The notes beneath the pieces were generated by a model. The model made no database searches. It worked only from the letters and a program-made list of their open reading frames with translations, and was not told the origin of the DNA. From positions 806,001 through 870,000 of the forward strand of contig NZ_KE332377.1 in NCBI RefSeq assembly GCF_000409775.1: 64,000 nt of DNA, written 5' to 3'. This stretch comes from Litchfieldella anticariensis FP35 = DSM 16096. GTDB taxonomy: Bacteria; Pseudomonadota; Gammaproteobacteria; Pseudomonadales; Halomonadaceae. The first letter of the stretch is position 1. Every line of letters starts with the position of its first letter. Shown here one piece after another: positions 43,738 through 53,793 of this stretch. Made by a program: the position numbers and the translations under genes.

Positions 43738-43764
43738 TCAAGTTTTTCCGCGATCAGCCGATAG
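43738..43764 (+). promoter_or_regulatory. Sigma-28 (FliA) promoter of flaG
   Basis: TCAAGTTT (43738-43745), 11 bases, GCCGATAG (43757-43764). This matches the FliA consensus TAAAGTTT-N11-GCCGATAA at 14 of 16 positions, with correct spacing. The transcript would start near 43771, about 40 bases before the flaG ATG. Confidence 0.8.
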
Positions 43765-43809
43765 TGGGCAATGACACCCACTACGATCAAGGAACGGGAG
43801 GGGTTTATC

Positions 43810-44172
43810 ATGAGCGACCTAATCCAAGACATCAGCCAAGCCACCAAAGGATTAAGCGTCCAGCAGCGCCTGGACAACATGCTTGCCCAACTCGACAAGG
43901 CCCAAGCCCCCCTCCCTGAAGAAGATGCGACCACTGGCCCCACCGAAGAGCCTGCTGCCGGAAAGCTGGTAGAGCCCGTCAACTGCATCAATGAGGTCAT
44001 GCGCGCCTATGGCATCGAATTCCATATCAACGAATACGACAATCGCACCGTGACCCGCATTGTCGACCGTGAGAGCGGGGAGGTCATTCGCCAGATTCCA
44101 TCCGAAGAAGTCTTGCGTATCGCCGAGTCGCTAAGCGAATTACAAGGCCGTTTGATTCGACTGGAAGCGTAA
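43810..44172 (+). CDS. flaG: FlaG family flagellar protein
   Basis: Small protein of 120 residues. The last 60 residues carry the FlaG domain: GIEFHINEYDNRTVTRIVDR and GEVIRQIPSEEVLRIAESL. The N-terminal half is variable and polar. FlaG proteins influence filament length and are usually encoded beside flagellin and fliD; here the gene stands alone, 1.9 kb from fliE. The start at 43810 has GGGAGGGG seven to fourteen bases upstream, and a sigma-28 promoter precedes it, so it is a class III flagellar gene. Confidence 0.9.
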   Translation: MSDLIQDISQATKGLSVQQRLDNMLAQLDKAQAPLPEEDATTGPTEEPAAGKLVEPVNCINEVMRAYGIEFHINEYDNRTVTRIVDRESGEVIRQIPSEEVLRIAESLSELQGRLIRLEA

Positions 44173-44291
44173 CGCCCTGCGGAGCACGGCGAACGCCTGA
44201 TCCACCTCGAGCGGCACAATCGTCCATCGAGCGCTCTCGTTCGGCTATCATGGCGGCTGATCGTCATGCATGCCGCATACAGGAGAGCTTC

Positions 44292-45335
44292 ATGCCCCAG
44301 GACCACAAACCACTGCTCGTCATCTATACCGGAGGCACTCTGGGGATGATCGAAGGACCACGCGGACTAGAACCGGGCCGCGATTTCTCTCGACGGCTAA
44401 GCCAAGCGCTGCAATCGCTCCCCCCCACACGCCGCGCCTCGCTACCGGAGTTCGATTTTCTCGAAACATCACGGCCAATCGATTCCAGTGCCGCTGCGCC
44501 TAGTGACTGGCAAGACCTGGCCTCTTTGATTGCCTTGCACCACCCTCGCTACCGTGGTTTCGTGATCCTGCACGGCACCGATACCCTAGCCTGGACGGCC
44601 AGCAGCCTAGCCTTCCAACTGCAAGGAATCGACAAGCCGGTAGTCTTGACCGGCGCCATGCAGCCGCTGGAAGCGCCATCCAGTGACGCCCTAGGCAATA
44701 TAGAGGATGCGCTGCGATTTGCTGCATTACCTGAATTGCAGGAAGTGGCCGTGTGCTTTGCAGGAAAGCTGTTACGAGGAGTGCGCACACGCAAGTGGCA
44801 CACCCGTGCTGCGGACGCCTTCGTCAGCCCCAACTATCCTCGACTAGGCGAGATTGTCGATCACCAACCCATTCTTTTCTCTCAGCGCGGACTCGATATC
44901 CAACAGCGCGGAGCCCCCCGATTCGAGCTCCCCGACTACCGAGCCTTACCCGCCTCGCCCGTTGCCAGAATTGTATTCTGGCCAGGGATAAGCCATCGAC
45001 AGCTGGCTGCCTGGCTCGATGCCCCCCAAGTCCAAGGCGCCCTACTGGAAGTCTGGGGTGGCGGCAATATCCCCGAAACTCCTGAGCTTCTGGGCGTTCT
45101 AGCCAAGGCAAGTGGAGAAGGCAAACTGCTGGCAGCTATCAGTCAATGCCCACAAGGAAACATAGCTATCGGCGCCTATGCCGCCGGCAGCGGCCTCGTG
45201 GATGCCGGTGTCTTATCCGGTGACGACATGACACCTGAAGCGGCGATGTGCAAATTGATTCATCTGCTTGCACAACCACTGCCCATCGCCGAGCGACATC
45301 GGCGTTTCGTCACCCCATTGGTAGGCGAGCGCTAA
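44292..45335 (+). CDS. ansA: Type I (cytoplasmic) L-asparaginase
   Basis: Hydrolyses asparagine to aspartate and ammonia. The first catalytic threonine is in VIYTGGTLGMIEG (about residue 14), the second in ILHGTDTLAWTASSLAF with HGTDT near residue 94, and the conserved lysine region follows. No signal peptide is present, so it is the cytoplasmic low-affinity type. Length 347 is typical. The start at 44292 is supported by AGGAGAGC upstream. It stands between flaG and the DUF2789 gene with no clear functional partner. Confidence 0.9.
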   Translation: MPQDHKPLLVIYTGGTLGMIEGPRGLEPGRDFSRRLSQALQSLPPTRRASLPEFDFLETSRPIDSSAAAPSDWQDLASLIALHHPRYRGFVILHGTDTLAWTASSLAFQLQGIDKPVVLTGAMQPLEAPSSDALGNIEDALRFAALPELQEVAVCFAGKLLRGVRTRKWHTRAADAFVSPNYPRLGEIVDHQPILFSQRGLDIQQRGAPRFELPDYRALPASPVARIVFWPGISHRQLAAWLDAPQVQGALLEVWGGGNIPETPELLGVLAKASGEGKLLAAISQCPQGNIAIGAYAAGSGLVDAGVLSGDDMTPEAAMCKLIHLLAQPLPIAERHRRFVTPLVGER

Positions 45336-45408
45336 GGTTCAGCGTCAAGCATCACGACAGCAAACGGACTAAGGTAGAACAAAGACTCGCCAGATGCCCG
45401 GAGGACTC

Positions 45409-45645
45409 ATGGAACAGCCTGTCCACCACTTCAGTGAACTGTTCGAGCAGCTCGGCCTACCTTCCGACGCCACTGCCATCGAGCAATTCATCAAGAGACA
45501 CGCACCGTTGCCTGATGAAATTGCGTTAGCCGATGCCCCCTTCTGGAACGAAGCTCAGGCCAACTTCCTGCATGACGCCTTGGAAGAGGATGCCGACTGG
45601 GCTGAAGTGGTGGATCACCTAGATGCCTCACTGCGCAAGCCTTGA
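45409..45645 (+). CDS. DUF2789 family protein
   Basis: Acidic protein of 78 residues with the DUF2789 pattern: HHFSELFEQLGLPSD at the start, FIKRHAPLPDEIALADAPFW in the middle (seen as RHAPLPDEI and ADAPFWNEAQA), and FLHDALEEDADWAEVVDHLDA at the end. The function is unknown. The start at 45409 is chosen because GGAGG lies four bases upstream; an earlier in-frame ATG at 45394 has none. It ends just before a strong bidirectional terminator. Confidence 0.82.
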   Translation: MEQPVHHFSELFEQLGLPSDATAIEQFIKRHAPLPDEIALADAPFWNEAQANFLHDALEEDADWAEVVDHLDASLRKP

Positions 45646-45664
45646 GCCAGCCCTCCTCATGACG

Positions 45665-45695
45665 AAACGCCCGGTGGCTTGGCCACCGGGCGTTT
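45665..45695. terminator. Bidirectional terminator between DUF2789 gene and fliE
   Basis: A 14-bp perfect stem (AAACGCCCGGTGGC, 45665-45678; GCCACCGGGCGTTT, 45682-45695) with a 3-base loop. It lies 19 bases after the DUF2789 stop and 31 bases after the fliE stop on the other strand. Confidence 0.85.
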
Positions 45696-45725
45696 GGATA
45701 TAGACGACATACGTAGATCGCCGAC

Positions 45726-46055
45726 TCACACTTGCATATTCATCACGTCCTTGTAGGCCGTGACCAGCCGGTTACGAACCTGCACTCCCATTTGAAAGGC
45801 TACACTGGCCTTCTGAGCATCGACCATCACGTCATTGAGAGCCACATCTGGATCGCCGGATTGAAAGGCCGTAGTTTTGGCGCTTGCAACCTGCTGCAAC
45901 TGATTGATGCGCTGAATCGAAGCATGCAGTTCGTTGGCAAAACCACCTTCTCCCACCACGGTGGAAAGCTTCTGCCCCTTGGCTGATGTACCAGCCGCCT
46001 GACTGGCAAGAGTCTGCATCTGTGACAACGCAGACTGAATGGCGGGCGAACTCAT
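45726..46055 (-). CDS. fliE: Flagellar hook-basal body protein FliE
   Basis: Links the MS ring to the proximal rod. The 109-residue protein has the usual C-terminal region: DVMVDAQKASVAFQMGVQVRNRLVTAYKDVMNMQV (parts DVMVDAQKASVAFQ and VRNRLVTAYKDVM). The start at 46055 has GGAG nine bases upstream. It is divergent from fliF as in E. coli, with 253 bases between. That gap holds a hairpin CCGCCTG (46199-46205) / CAGGCGG (46215-46221); I see no sigma-28 or sigma-54 site in it. Confidence 0.94.
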   Translation of the reverse strand: MSSPAIQSALSQMQTLASQAAGTSAKGQKLSTVVGEGGFANELHASIQRINQLQQVASAKTTAFQSGDPDVALNDVMVDAQKASVAFQMGVQVRNRLVTAYKDVMNMQV

Positions 46056-46308
46056 GTAACGCACTCCGCAAGATATTAAGGATGACGCAAGCCTAGCAAG
46101 TCCCAGCACGATTCCAAACGCTCAATTGGGCAATAAAAGGCCAGCTTTTCTTGCCTTTAGCCTCGACGCTTGCACGGATAATGGCCTTCATCACACGACC
46201 GCCTGACGCGCAGGCAGGCGGCGAATCGCGACGGATTGTGGAGCCGGACGCTGACATGCTTGCAGAAAACAATTCGAGATTCCTTGCCACCCGCTGCCGG
46301 AGGAGCGC

Positions 46309-48060
46309 ATGAGTAACGCGGCCTCGGCCAACGATGGCGCCACCAGCGAAGCCTCTAAAGGCCGCCAGGGACCTTCCGTGGCTAAGCTTCTCGACTCACT
46401 TCGTGCCAACCCTCTGATCCCGCTACTGATCGCCGGGGCTGCTGTGGTGGCCATCGTCATTGCCCTGTTGATGTGGGCCAGAAGTCCCGATTATCGGGTG
46501 CTCTACAGCAATCTGAGCGAGGCTGACGGTGGACGTATCATCAGTGAGTTGGACCAGCGCGGGGTCCCCTATCAGTTTAGTCAGGGCGGCCAAGCCCTGT
46601 TGGTCCCCAGCGATCAAGTCCATACACTCCGCCTGCAGCTTGCTGAAGCCGGCCTGCCCCAGGGGGGTAACGTCGGCTTCGAACTGATGGACAACCAAGC
46701 CTTCGGCATCAGCCAGTTCGCCGAGCACGTCAATTATCAGCGCGGCCTGGAAGGTGAGCTGGCACATTCCATCGAATCGCTGGGCCCTGTCTCGCAAGCC
46801 CGCGTGCATCTTGCCATGGCCAAGCCCTCGGTATTCGTGCGTGACCGCGAGCCGGCCAAAGCCTCCGTGATCGTCACTTTGCACAGCGGACGCGTGCTCG
46901 GTGAAGGACAAGTCAATGCCATCGTTCACATGGTGTCCAGCAGCGTACCCGAACTTGCTGCCGAAGACGTCACCGTCGTTGACCAGAACGGCCGTCTGCT
47001 GTCGTTACCGGGAGGCAAGAACCATGATCTCGATGGCACCCAGCTCGACTACATCGAAGAAGTTGAACGCTCCTATCGACGCCGCATCGAAAACATCCTG
47101 ATCCCCCTTCTTGGCGCACAAAATGTTCGCGCCCAGGTCGCTGCTCAAATCGATTTCTCCCGCCGTGAAGAGACCTCTGAACGCTACGGCCCCAATCAGC
47201 CCCCTAATGAAGCCGCTGTACGCAGTTCCCAGCACAGCGCTTCATACACTGGTGGAGATGAGTTGGCACGGGGCATCCCCGGCGCTTTGACCAACACCCC
47301 ACCCGGTGTAGCGCCCTCACCTATCGAGTTGCCGGCCCAAGAAGGTCAAGAAGGTCAAGAAGGTAATGAAAACAACACCGAAGAAAATGGCACTGAAGAG
47401 AACCGTCCCCCCAGTAGCCTGCGTCAAGACAACGTTATCAATTACGAAGTCGATCGCAGCGTCGAACATATTCAGCATCGTACTGGCGAGGTAGAACGTC
47501 TCTCGGTAGCCGTGGTGGTCAACTACCGCGACAGCGTCGACGAGGAAGGCGAACCGACCCGCGAAGCCTTGAGCGATGAGGAACTGGCCCAGATCGATCG
47601 TCTGGTGCGTCAGGCCATGGGCTTCTCCTCTACACGCGGTGACGAGCTCGAAGTGGTCAACAGCCCCTTCACCCAACAGCCGGACGCTGACACAGATAGA
47701 GCCTGGTGGGAATCTCCGGAGCTGCATGACCTGGCCTTGGCCTTGGGTCGCTACCTACTGGTAGGCCTGGCTGCACTGCTGCTTTACCTGTTGATTCTGC
47801 GACCGCTGATCAAGCGTCATACCCAAGCCCCGCTGCCAGCGCCGGCTCTCGAGTCGAACTTCCGCGCCACCGTGGGCGACGACGAAGAGGATAGTGATGA
47901 TGCTGACAGGGATATCGACGACACCTATGAGGCACCACGCCGCAAGAAGCGCAAATCAGCTGGCTACGAGCAGAGCCTCAAGGAGCTGCGTGAAATCGCC
48001 CAGGAAGATCCACGCCTGGTGGCCATGATCGTCAGGAGCTGGATGAGCAAGCATGACTAA
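46309..48060 (+). CDS. fliF: Flagellar MS-ring protein FliF
   Basis: Inner-membrane ring platform of the basal body. One N-terminal membrane helix (about residues 35-58, [22 protein letters not shown] in part), periplasmic ring-building motifs ([32 protein letters not shown] in part, [13 protein letters not shown]), a second helix near 485-505 and a cytoplasmic acidic tail that binds FliG. Between residues 340 and 370 is an acidic low-complexity stretch that includes three QEG repeats. Length 583 is in range. GGAGGAGC lies before the start. fliG overlaps its end by 8 bases. Confidence 0.95.
   Translation: MSNAASANDGATSEASKGRQGPSVAKLLDSLRANPLIPLLIAGAAVVAIVIALLMWARSPDYRVLYSNLSEADGGRIISELDQRGVPYQFSQGGQALLVPSDQVHTLRLQLAEAGLPQGGNVGFELMDNQAFGISQFAEHVNYQRGLEGELAHSIESLGPVSQARVHLAMAKPSVFVRDREPAKASVIVTLHSGRVLGEGQVNAIVHMVSSSVPELAAEDVTVVDQNGRLLSLPGGKNHDLDGTQLDYIEEVERSYRRRIENILIPLLGAQNVRAQVAAQIDFSRREETSERYGPNQPPNEAAVRSSQHSASYTGGDELARGIPGALTNTPPGVAPSPIELPAQEGQEGQEGNENNTEENGTEENRPPSSLRQDNVINYEVDRSVEHIQHRTGEVERLSVAVVVNYRDSVDEEGEPTREALSDEELAQIDRLVRQAMGFSSTRGDELEVVNSPFTQQPDADTDRAWWESPELHDLALALGRYLLVGLAALLLYLLILRPLIKRHTQAPLPAPALESNFRATVGDDEEDSDDADRDIDDTYEAPRRKKRKSAGYEQSLKELREIAQEDPRLVAMIVRSWMSKHD
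47338..47364 (+). repeat. Three tandem 9-bp repeats inside fliF
   Basis: CAAGAAGGT is repeated three times without change and encodes QEG-QEG-QEG in the acidic linker of FliF. Each repeat is a multiple of three, so gain or loss keeps the frame. Confidence 0.9.
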
Positions 48061-49063
48061 CATCGACACGAGCAAGCTGAGCGGTGCCCGCCGCGGCGCC
48101 ATCCTGCTACTGGCCCTTGATGAGGACAGCGCCGCCGAGGTCTTCAAGTATCTCTCGGCCAAAGAAGTGCAGGATATCAGCCAGGAGATGGCCACCCTCG
48201 ATCAGGTTTCGCATGAAGAGATGCGACAGGTCATCAATGATTTCCATAACGAGTCGGAGGAGTTCACCGCTGTCAATCTGCACTCCAGCGATCATATTCG
48301 TGCGGTGTTGACCAAGGCCCTGGGTAGTGAGCGTGCATCGAGCCTGATCGAAGACATTCTCGAGTCGTCCGGCACCAGCTCAGGGATCGATGCTTTGAAT
48401 CTGATGGAAGCCTCAATGGTGGCTGAGCTGATCCGTGATGAGCATCCGCAGATCATCGCCACCATCCTGGTACACCTCGAACGCCATCAGGCCGCCGATG
48501 TACTCGAGCTGTTCGATGACAAGCTGCGTAACGACGTGGTTCTGCGCATCGCCACCTTCAGTGGTGTCCAGCCCGCCGCCCTTCAGGAACTCACCGAAGT
48601 GCTTGGCGGCATGCTCGACGGCCAGAACCTCAAGCGCAGCAAAATGGGCGGCGTGAGGACTGCAGCCGAGATTCTCAACCTCATGAACTCCAGTCAGGAA
48701 GAGGCCGTTATCGAGACGGTACGTGCCCACAGCGAGGACCTGGCCCAGAAAATCATCGACGAGATGTTTCTGTTCGAGAACCTTCTCGACTTGGACGACC
48801 GCGGGATCCAGCTCCTGCTCAAGGAAATCGATACCAACTCACTCGTGGTTGCCCTCAAGGGGGCGCCGGATGCGCTCATGGAAAAGTTCATGCGCAACAT
48901 GTCCCAACGTGCCGCCCAGTTGCTGCAGGAGGATATGGAAGGTCGTGGTCCGATCCGCATCTCCCAAGTCGAAGCCGAACAGAAGACCATTCTTCAGGTG
49001 GTCCGCCGTCTGGCAGATACCGGCGAAATCGTGATTGGTGGTGGAGACGACACCTATGTCTGA
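48053..49063 (+). CDS. fliG: Flagellar motor switch protein FliG
   Basis: Cytoplasmic rotor protein that meets the stator. Three domains: FliF-binding N-terminus ([21 protein letters not shown] in part), middle domain with [14 protein letters not shown], and the C-terminal torque domain with [22 protein letters not shown] in part, carrying the charged residues for stator contact. Length 336 is typical. It overlaps fliF by 8 bases and fliH by 8 bases. Confidence 0.96.
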   Translation: MTNIDTSKLSGARRGAILLLALDEDSAAEVFKYLSAKEVQDISQEMATLDQVSHEEMRQVINDFHNESEEFTAVNLHSSDHIRAVLTKALGSERASSLIEDILESSGTSSGIDALNLMEASMVAELIRDEHPQIIATILVHLERHQAADVLELFDDKLRNDVVLRIATFSGVQPAALQELTEVLGGMLDGQNLKRSKMGGVRTAAEILNLMNSSQEEAVIETVRAHSEDLAQKIIDEMFLFENLLDLDDRGIQLLLKEIDTNSLVVALKGAPDALMEKFMRNMSQRAAQLLQEDMEGRGPIRISQVEAEQKTILQVVRRLADTGEIVIGGGDDTYV

Positions 49064-49805
49064 ACGCCGCCCCTCCCGTCACGACGATGGCCACTGGCAT
49101 CGTTGGCAAATGGGCGAGCTCGCCAACCCTACACGCGAACGTCAGCAGCGTGAGCAGGCTCGCTACGAAGCCATTCGCCAACAAGCCTTCAAGCGCAATG
49201 CCGAACTCGAGGCCTTGCGCGAGAACGTACGTGAAGAAGCTCGTCAGGAAGGCTACCGTGCCGGCTTCGAGGCTGGCCATTCCGAGGGCTTCGAGCAAGG
49301 CCAGCGCGAGGGACGTGATTCCGGCGAACAGGAGATGCAACGTCAGATCCAACAGGCACTATCCCCTCTCGCCCCCCTAGCCCAGCACTTCCGAGAGGCA
49401 CTGGAACAGCTGGATGAAGATATCGCTTCCGAATTGGTAGAGCTGGCCCTGGCCACTGGACGCCAATTGGCTGGCGAAGCTCTGGAAGCGCATCCAGAGC
49501 AGATTCTCGAGATCGTCCGAGAACTGCTGCACGTGGAGCCCTGTCTTGGCGGCCATCCGCGACTGTGGCTGCACCCCGCCGATCTCAGCCTCGTGCAGGC
49601 GCATCTTGGCAATGAATTCGCGGCTGCTGGCTGGAAACTGCAGCCCGATGATCAGATAAGCCGCGGTGGGTGTCGCGTCTCCAGCACCAGCGGTGAACTC
49701 GATGCCACTTGGGAACGTCGTTGGGAATCCATTACCGCCCAGATCCGGCGGCGCGTTTCACAAGGGGAACTCGATGCCCCCCCCAAGCGGGAGGATGGCA
49801 TATGA
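49056..49805 (+). CDS. fliH: Flagellar export regulator FliH
   Basis: Regulator of the export ATPase FliI. The 249-residue protein has a charged coiled-coil N-terminal half with the glycine-repeat helix typical of FliH ([21 protein letters not shown] in part, about residues 66-86), and a C-terminal FliI-binding domain ([24 protein letters not shown]). The start at 49056 overlaps the fliG stop by 8 bases, and the stop overlaps fliI by 4. Confidence 0.92.
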   Translation: MSERRPSRHDDGHWHRWQMGELANPTRERQQREQARYEAIRQQAFKRNAELEALRENVREEARQEGYRAGFEAGHSEGFEQGQREGRDSGEQEMQRQIQQALSPLAPLAQHFREALEQLDEDIASELVELALATGRQLAGEALEAHPEQILEIVRELLHVEPCLGGHPRLWLHPADLSLVQAHLGNEFAAAGWKLQPDDQISRGGCRVSSTSGELDATWERRWESITAQIRRRVSQGELDAPPKREDGI

Positions 49806-51202
49806 CACAACCCGCTTCCGCCAATGTTCATCAAGCTCGCTGGCAGCAAACCTTGACCCGTGTCAGAACGCGGGTCGAAAACGTTCCCAGCTATCGCGCC
49901 AGCGGCCGCATCATCCGAGCAACGGGCCTGGTTCTCGAAGCCGTGGGGCTGCGAGTGCCGTTGGGAAGCGCCTGTCGGATCGAGTTGAGTAGTCCTGGAT
50001 CAGAGCGTACCGCCCAATTTGCCGAAGCTGAAGTGGTTGGCTTTTCCGGCGAGAAACTGTTTCTGATGCCACTAGCAGAAATCAGCGGTCTCACTCCTGG
50101 GGCCAGAGTCTTTCCCTTGGGCGAAGGCGAGCTCACCAGTGCACGCCGCTTCCCCTTGGGCGACAGTCTGCTGGGCCGGGTGCTCGACGGCAATGGCCGC
50201 CCTCTCGATGACCAAGGGCCATTGCTGGACATTCCACACGCACCTCTGGCTACTCCACCGCTGAACCCATTGTCGCGCGCGCCAATCAATACCCAGATCG
50301 ATGTGGGTATCCGCGCCATCAACTCCCTCCTCAGCGTGGGACGCGGGCAGCGCATGGGATTGTTCGCCGGCTCAGGGGTCGGTAAGTCAGTGCTGCTCGG
50401 CATGATGGCACGCTATACACAAGCTGACGTCATCGTCGTCGGCTTGATCGGCGAACGTGGTCGCGAGGTCCAGGACTTCATCGACAACATTCTGGGTGAC
50501 GAAGGCCTGCGTCGCTCGGTCGTGGTGGCCGCTCCGGCGGACACTTCGCCGTTGCAACGTCTGCAGGGAGCGTCCTATGCCACACGCTTGGCCGAAGCGT
50601 TTCGCGATGAGGGGCGTAACGTGCTGCTGATCATGGATTCACTGACACGCTATGCCATGGCCCAGCGTGAAATCGCTCTGGCCATTGGTGAACCGCCTGC
50701 CACCAAGGGCTATCCGCCCTCAGTCTTCGCCAAGCTGCCGAGCCTGGTGGAGCGTGCCGGTAACGGCAAACGTGGTGGAGGTTCGATCACGGCATTCTAT
50801 ACCGTGCTCACAGAAGGCGACGACCAGCAGGACCCGATTGCCGACTCGGCTCGTGCCATTCTCGATGGTCATATCGTGCTCTCGCGCGAACTCGCCGAAG
50901 CCGGCCACTATCCAGCCATCGATATCGAAGCGTCGATCAGTCGCGCCATGACGGCCATCGTCGAAGACGATCAGCAACGCCAAGCCCAGGCCTTCAAGCA
51001 ACTGTTCTCACGCTATCAGCGCAACCGCGACCTGATCAGTGTCGGTGCATATAGCCCTGGCCACGATCCCCAACTCGATCAGGCCGTGAAGCTCTACCCC
51101 CAATTGGAAAACTTCCTGCAGCAACGCATCGATGAGCGCGCCGACATCGGCCACTCCCGTCAGACCATGGCAGTACTACTCGGAGTAGGAGGCACGCGAT
51201 GA
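49802..51202 (+). CDS. fliI: Flagellar export ATPase FliI
   Basis: F1-ATPase-like motor for flagellar export. Walker [11 protein letters not shown] is near residue 192, [15 protein letters not shown] follows, Walker B is [17 protein letters not shown] in part near 279, and the C-terminal helical domain has [11 protein letters not shown]. Length 466 is slightly longer than average because of the N-terminus. The start at 49802 overlaps the fliH stop (ATGA); an upstream extension inside fliH is rejected. Confidence 0.96.
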   Translation: MTQPASANVHQARWQQTLTRVRTRVENVPSYRASGRIIRATGLVLEAVGLRVPLGSACRIELSSPGSERTAQFAEAEVVGFSGEKLFLMPLAEISGLTPGARVFPLGEGELTSARRFPLGDSLLGRVLDGNGRPLDDQGPLLDIPHAPLATPPLNPLSRAPINTQIDVGIRAINSLLSVGRGQRMGLFAGSGVGKSVLLGMMARYTQADVIVVGLIGERGREVQDFIDNILGDEGLRRSVVVAAPADTSPLQRLQGASYATRLAEAFRDEGRNVLLIMDSLTRYAMAQREIALAIGEPPATKGYPPSVFAKLPSLVERAGNGKRGGGSITAFYTVLTEGDDQQDPIADSARAILDGHIVLSRELAEAGHYPAIDIEASISRAMTAIVEDDQQRQAQAFKQLFSRYQRNRDLISVGAYSPGHDPQLDQAVKLYPQLENFLQQRIDERADIGHSRQTMAVLLGVGGTR

Positions 51203-51669
51203 CGCATCAGCAACCGCTCGACACTCTGATCGACCTGGCTCGTAAGGCCCGCGACAATGCTGGCCAGACACTGGCAAGCGAGCGCCAAAACCAGCAACAG
51301 GTAGAAACTCAACTAGAAGCATTGGGACGCTATCGCCTGGAGTATGCCCAACGGCTGCAAGAAGCGATGTTCAGTGGCATCGACCCAGCCACCATGCACA
51401 ACTACCGGGCATTTCTTCATTCGTTGGATGCGGCGCTAGAGCGGGCTAGACAAGCACTTGACGAGCAGCAGCGACGTGTCGAAAACAGCCAGCAACACTG
51501 GCGACAGCAGCAACGCAAGCTGTCCTCCTTCGACACTCTGGCAACGCGACGTACCGAACAGGCCAGCCGCAAAGAGAATCGCCGGGAAATGCGCCACAAC
51601 GACGAAATCACCAATAACACCTTGTTGCGGCAACGCGACCGCGACACGACCAGTCACAGCGGTGCCTGA
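51199..51669 (+). CDS. fliJ: Flagellar export chaperone FliJ
   Basis: Coiled-coil protein of 156 residues that links FliI to FlhA and guides chaperones. Almost the whole chain is predicted helix rich in Q, R and A, with the FliJ pattern [22 protein letters not shown] near the start (seen as [13 protein letters not shown]) and [19 protein letters not shown] in part at 72-91. It overlaps fliI by 4 bases. Assignment rests on position as much as sequence because FliJ is poorly conserved. Confidence 0.9.
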   Translation: MTHQQPLDTLIDLARKARDNAGQTLASERQNQQQVETQLEALGRYRLEYAQRLQEAMFSGIDPATMHNYRAFLHSLDAALERARQALDEQQRRVENSQQHWRQQQRKLSSFDTLATRRTEQASRKENRREMRHNDEITNNTLLRQRDRDTTSHSGA

Positions 51670-51682
51670 CCAAGGAGGCTCA

Positions 51683-53074
51683 ATGGACATTACTGCGATA
51701 CTTACCACGGCTGCCCAGAGCACTTCAGCGTCCAACGACACCAAGTCGACTGGACCTCAGGTGGATGAGGCCTTCTCACGCTTGTTCGATCAGGCAAGTG
51801 CCAACGCCAAGCTTTCCGGCGGAAGGGACCTAAAGAATGCACTCGCTGAGTCAGTTGCCGTGATGACCGATGTGCAAACGGGGGTGCAGACAACCGAGGG
51901 CCAAGTCCAGCAACAGGCGTCTATCTCCGCCTTGGCACCGCTTTCCGAAGGCATCGCCCAGGCCAGCGCCATGCTGACCCAGCCCCCTGTTACACACCAA
52001 ACGCTGGAAGAGCTGGAAGACATCCTCAACGCCGATGTTGCACTCCAGGGCGCTCCCTTGATCGATGTGCAACTGCCCATCGATGAGCCTCTCGTGGAGC
52101 AGAAGCCGTTGGCCAGCATCCGTGAGCGCATGAACCTGATCGACCATGCCGGACAGCTCAACGGTGCCTCCCCTGCCTTGGCGGCCGAGATACCGATCGA
52201 TCGCAATCAACGAACCGCAGGGCAGCAGGTGGCAGCCCTTTCATCGGGTAGCAGTGCAGGGCCGGAAACAAGCCGGCAAACACCGCCTGCCAGTCCTCTC
52301 ACCGAACTCCATGCAGGGTCCCACCAAGATGGGAGCCGAGGTGACGCAAGCCGCTATCAAGCCCTGAATGAGTTGCGCCCCTTGGCGACTCAAGCACCTT
52401 CCGGAACATCGGCATCACTATCTAGCCAGACACCCTTGGCGCCCCCTCAAGCTGAAACCATCATGCACGACGCCAGCTTCGCCAGTCAGTTGGGGAAGAA
52501 TAGCGAGCTTGCAGCGCATAGTGGCAAGGAAACACAGCATCATCTTGCTGGCGTGCTGAACCAAACTCAATCCGGCGCACAGGCAGGAAGCCTCACAGCG
52601 GCATCTACCACGACCCCCAGCGTCACTCCAGGTGGTGTATTACCGGCACCGATGACCAGTCCCCAGTGGTCACAACAGTTGGGGCAACAGCTCATCGGCC
52701 TTCACCAGCGAGGTGGTCAGCAGATTGAACTACACCTCAATCCAGCCGAACTGGGCCCGCTGTCTGTCAGTCTGAAAGTCACCGAGCACGGCGCCCAGGC
52801 CCAGTTCCTATCGGCTCATGCCCAGGTACGCACCGCTATCGAACAGGCCATTCCACAGTTACGTGAAGCGTTGGAAGAACAAGGCATCTCACTAGGCGAA
52901 GCCATGGTTGGTGAACATCCCCAGCAGCAGCAACAGGAACAGCCAGCATTTGCTGGGAACCCAGGCATGCAGGCGTCTGGAATCAATGCCCCACAAGGTG
53001 GTGAGACGCAAGGCAACGAGATGATCACCCCCTTACATGATGCACTTGATGGACGTGTGGACCTGTATGCATGA
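51683..53074 (+). CDS. fliK: Flagellar hook-length control protein FliK
   Basis: Secreted ruler that fixes hook length and switches export specificity. The first 300 residues are low in complexity, rich in Q, S, A and T. The C-terminal Flg_hook domain (about 330-415) has WSQQLGQQLIGLHQRGGQQIELHLNPAELGPLSVSL in part, with the hallmark LHLNPAELGPLSV. A glutamine-rich tail (HPQQQQQEQPAF) follows. The start at 51683 has AAGGAGG upstream; a long open upstream extension overlaps fliJ and is rejected. Length 463. A gap of 178 bases follows before fliL. Confidence 0.93.
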   Translation: MDITAILTTAAQSTSASNDTKSTGPQVDEAFSRLFDQASANAKLSGGRDLKNALAESVAVMTDVQTGVQTTEGQVQQQASISALAPLSEGIAQASAMLTQPPVTHQTLEELEDILNADVALQGAPLIDVQLPIDEPLVEQKPLASIRERMNLIDHAGQLNGASPALAAEIPIDRNQRTAGQQVAALSSGSSAGPETSRQTPPASPLTELHAGSHQDGSRGDASRYQALNELRPLATQAPSGTSASLSSQTPLAPPQAETIMHDASFASQLGKNSELAAHSGKETQHHLAGVLNQTQSGAQAGSLTAASTTTPSVTPGGVLPAPMTSPQWSQQLGQQLIGLHQRGGQQIELHLNPAELGPLSVSLKVTEHGAQAQFLSAHAQVRTAIEQAIPQLREALEEQGISLGEAMVGEHPQQQQQEQPAFAGNPGMQASGINAPQGGETQGNEMITPLHDALDGRVDLYA

Positions 53075-53087
53075 GCGCAACCAGGCC

Positions 53088-53114
53088 TTCACTTCGAGAC
53101 AACACTGCCGATAA
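53088..53114 (+). promoter_or_regulatory. Possible sigma-28 promoter in the fliK-fliL gap
   Basis: A perfect FliA-type -10 (GCCGATAA, 53107-53114) sits 138 bases before fliL. The -35 at the correct 15-base spacing is TTCA, only two matches to TAAA, so the site is doubtful. The rest of the 178-base gap shows no other clear element. Confidence 0.35.
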
Positions 53115-53252
53115 CTCTTGAGGTCAAGGCAGGCCTAGCAGTGCAAAACGGCAAGATAAGCCTGTAAGGCCAGCCTTTTCGAGCCATGGTGACGGTCCGG
53201 CTGTCGCCATACTGCACCCAATGGAGGCCTCGATAGGTCGACTCAATTCTTG

Positions 53253-53747
53253 ATGGCGGACGCAATGGCAAAATCTGCAAGTACAGGCACTCGCAAGCCT
53301 TGGTGGTTACTGGGGATCCTCGTCATTCTCTTTTCTATGGGCAGCTCGATCGCCGTGTTCTATTTCATGGACAGCCGGGGTGAAGCCCATTCTCAAGTGG
53401 AAGTGCAACCCGAGCCGCTGCGCGGGCCGACACCGGTTTTCGTCGAAATCAAGCCTTTTACCGTCAATGTACAGAGCCGCCAATACGAGCAGCGCTTGCT
53501 CTACGTAGGACTATCTCTACAGGTCGGTGATGAGATGACTCGCGAGTTGCTGCAAGAGCACATGCCCCAGGTTCGCAGCCGTCTTCTGACGCTGCTTTCG
53601 AGCCAACACGCCGAAGACCTGGTTACCCCCGAAGGTAAGAAAGTGCTGTCGTCACAGATACTTGCTCTACTCGAGCGACCTTTGACCGACCCCCAGCCGC
53701 CTCTTGCAATCAATGACGTGCTCTACACTGAATTCATCGTCCAGTAA
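53253..53747 (+). CDS. fliL: Flagellar basal body-associated protein FliL
   Basis: Membrane protein that surrounds and supports the stators. One N-terminal membrane helix (about residues 19-40, WWLLGILVILFSMGSSIAVF in full), then a periplasmic domain with FVEIKPFTVNVQ and YVGLSLQVGDE, ending in the family's VLYTEFIVQ. Two starts are possible: ATG 53253 or ATG 53265, the latter with GGCGGA close upstream. I list the longer form. It heads the fliLMNOPQR run. Confidence 0.92.
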   Translation: MADAMAKSASTGTRKPWWLLGILVILFSMGSSIAVFYFMDSRGEAHSQVEVQPEPLRGPTPVFVEIKPFTVNVQSRQYEQRLLYVGLSLQVGDEMTRELLQEHMPQVRSRLLTLLSSQHAEDLVTPEGKKVLSSQILALLERPLTDPQPPLAINDVLYTEFIVQ

Positions 53748-53793
53748 TTGTCGATTGTTGGTCTTTTAGCCCTTACAGAAGTGCAATAGCGCC

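Noticed and set aside
46056-46308. A sigma-54 or sigma-28 promoter in the fliE-fliF gap
   Set aside because: No TGGCAC-N5-TTGC or TAAA-N15-GCCGATAA pattern was found; only a hairpin is visible.
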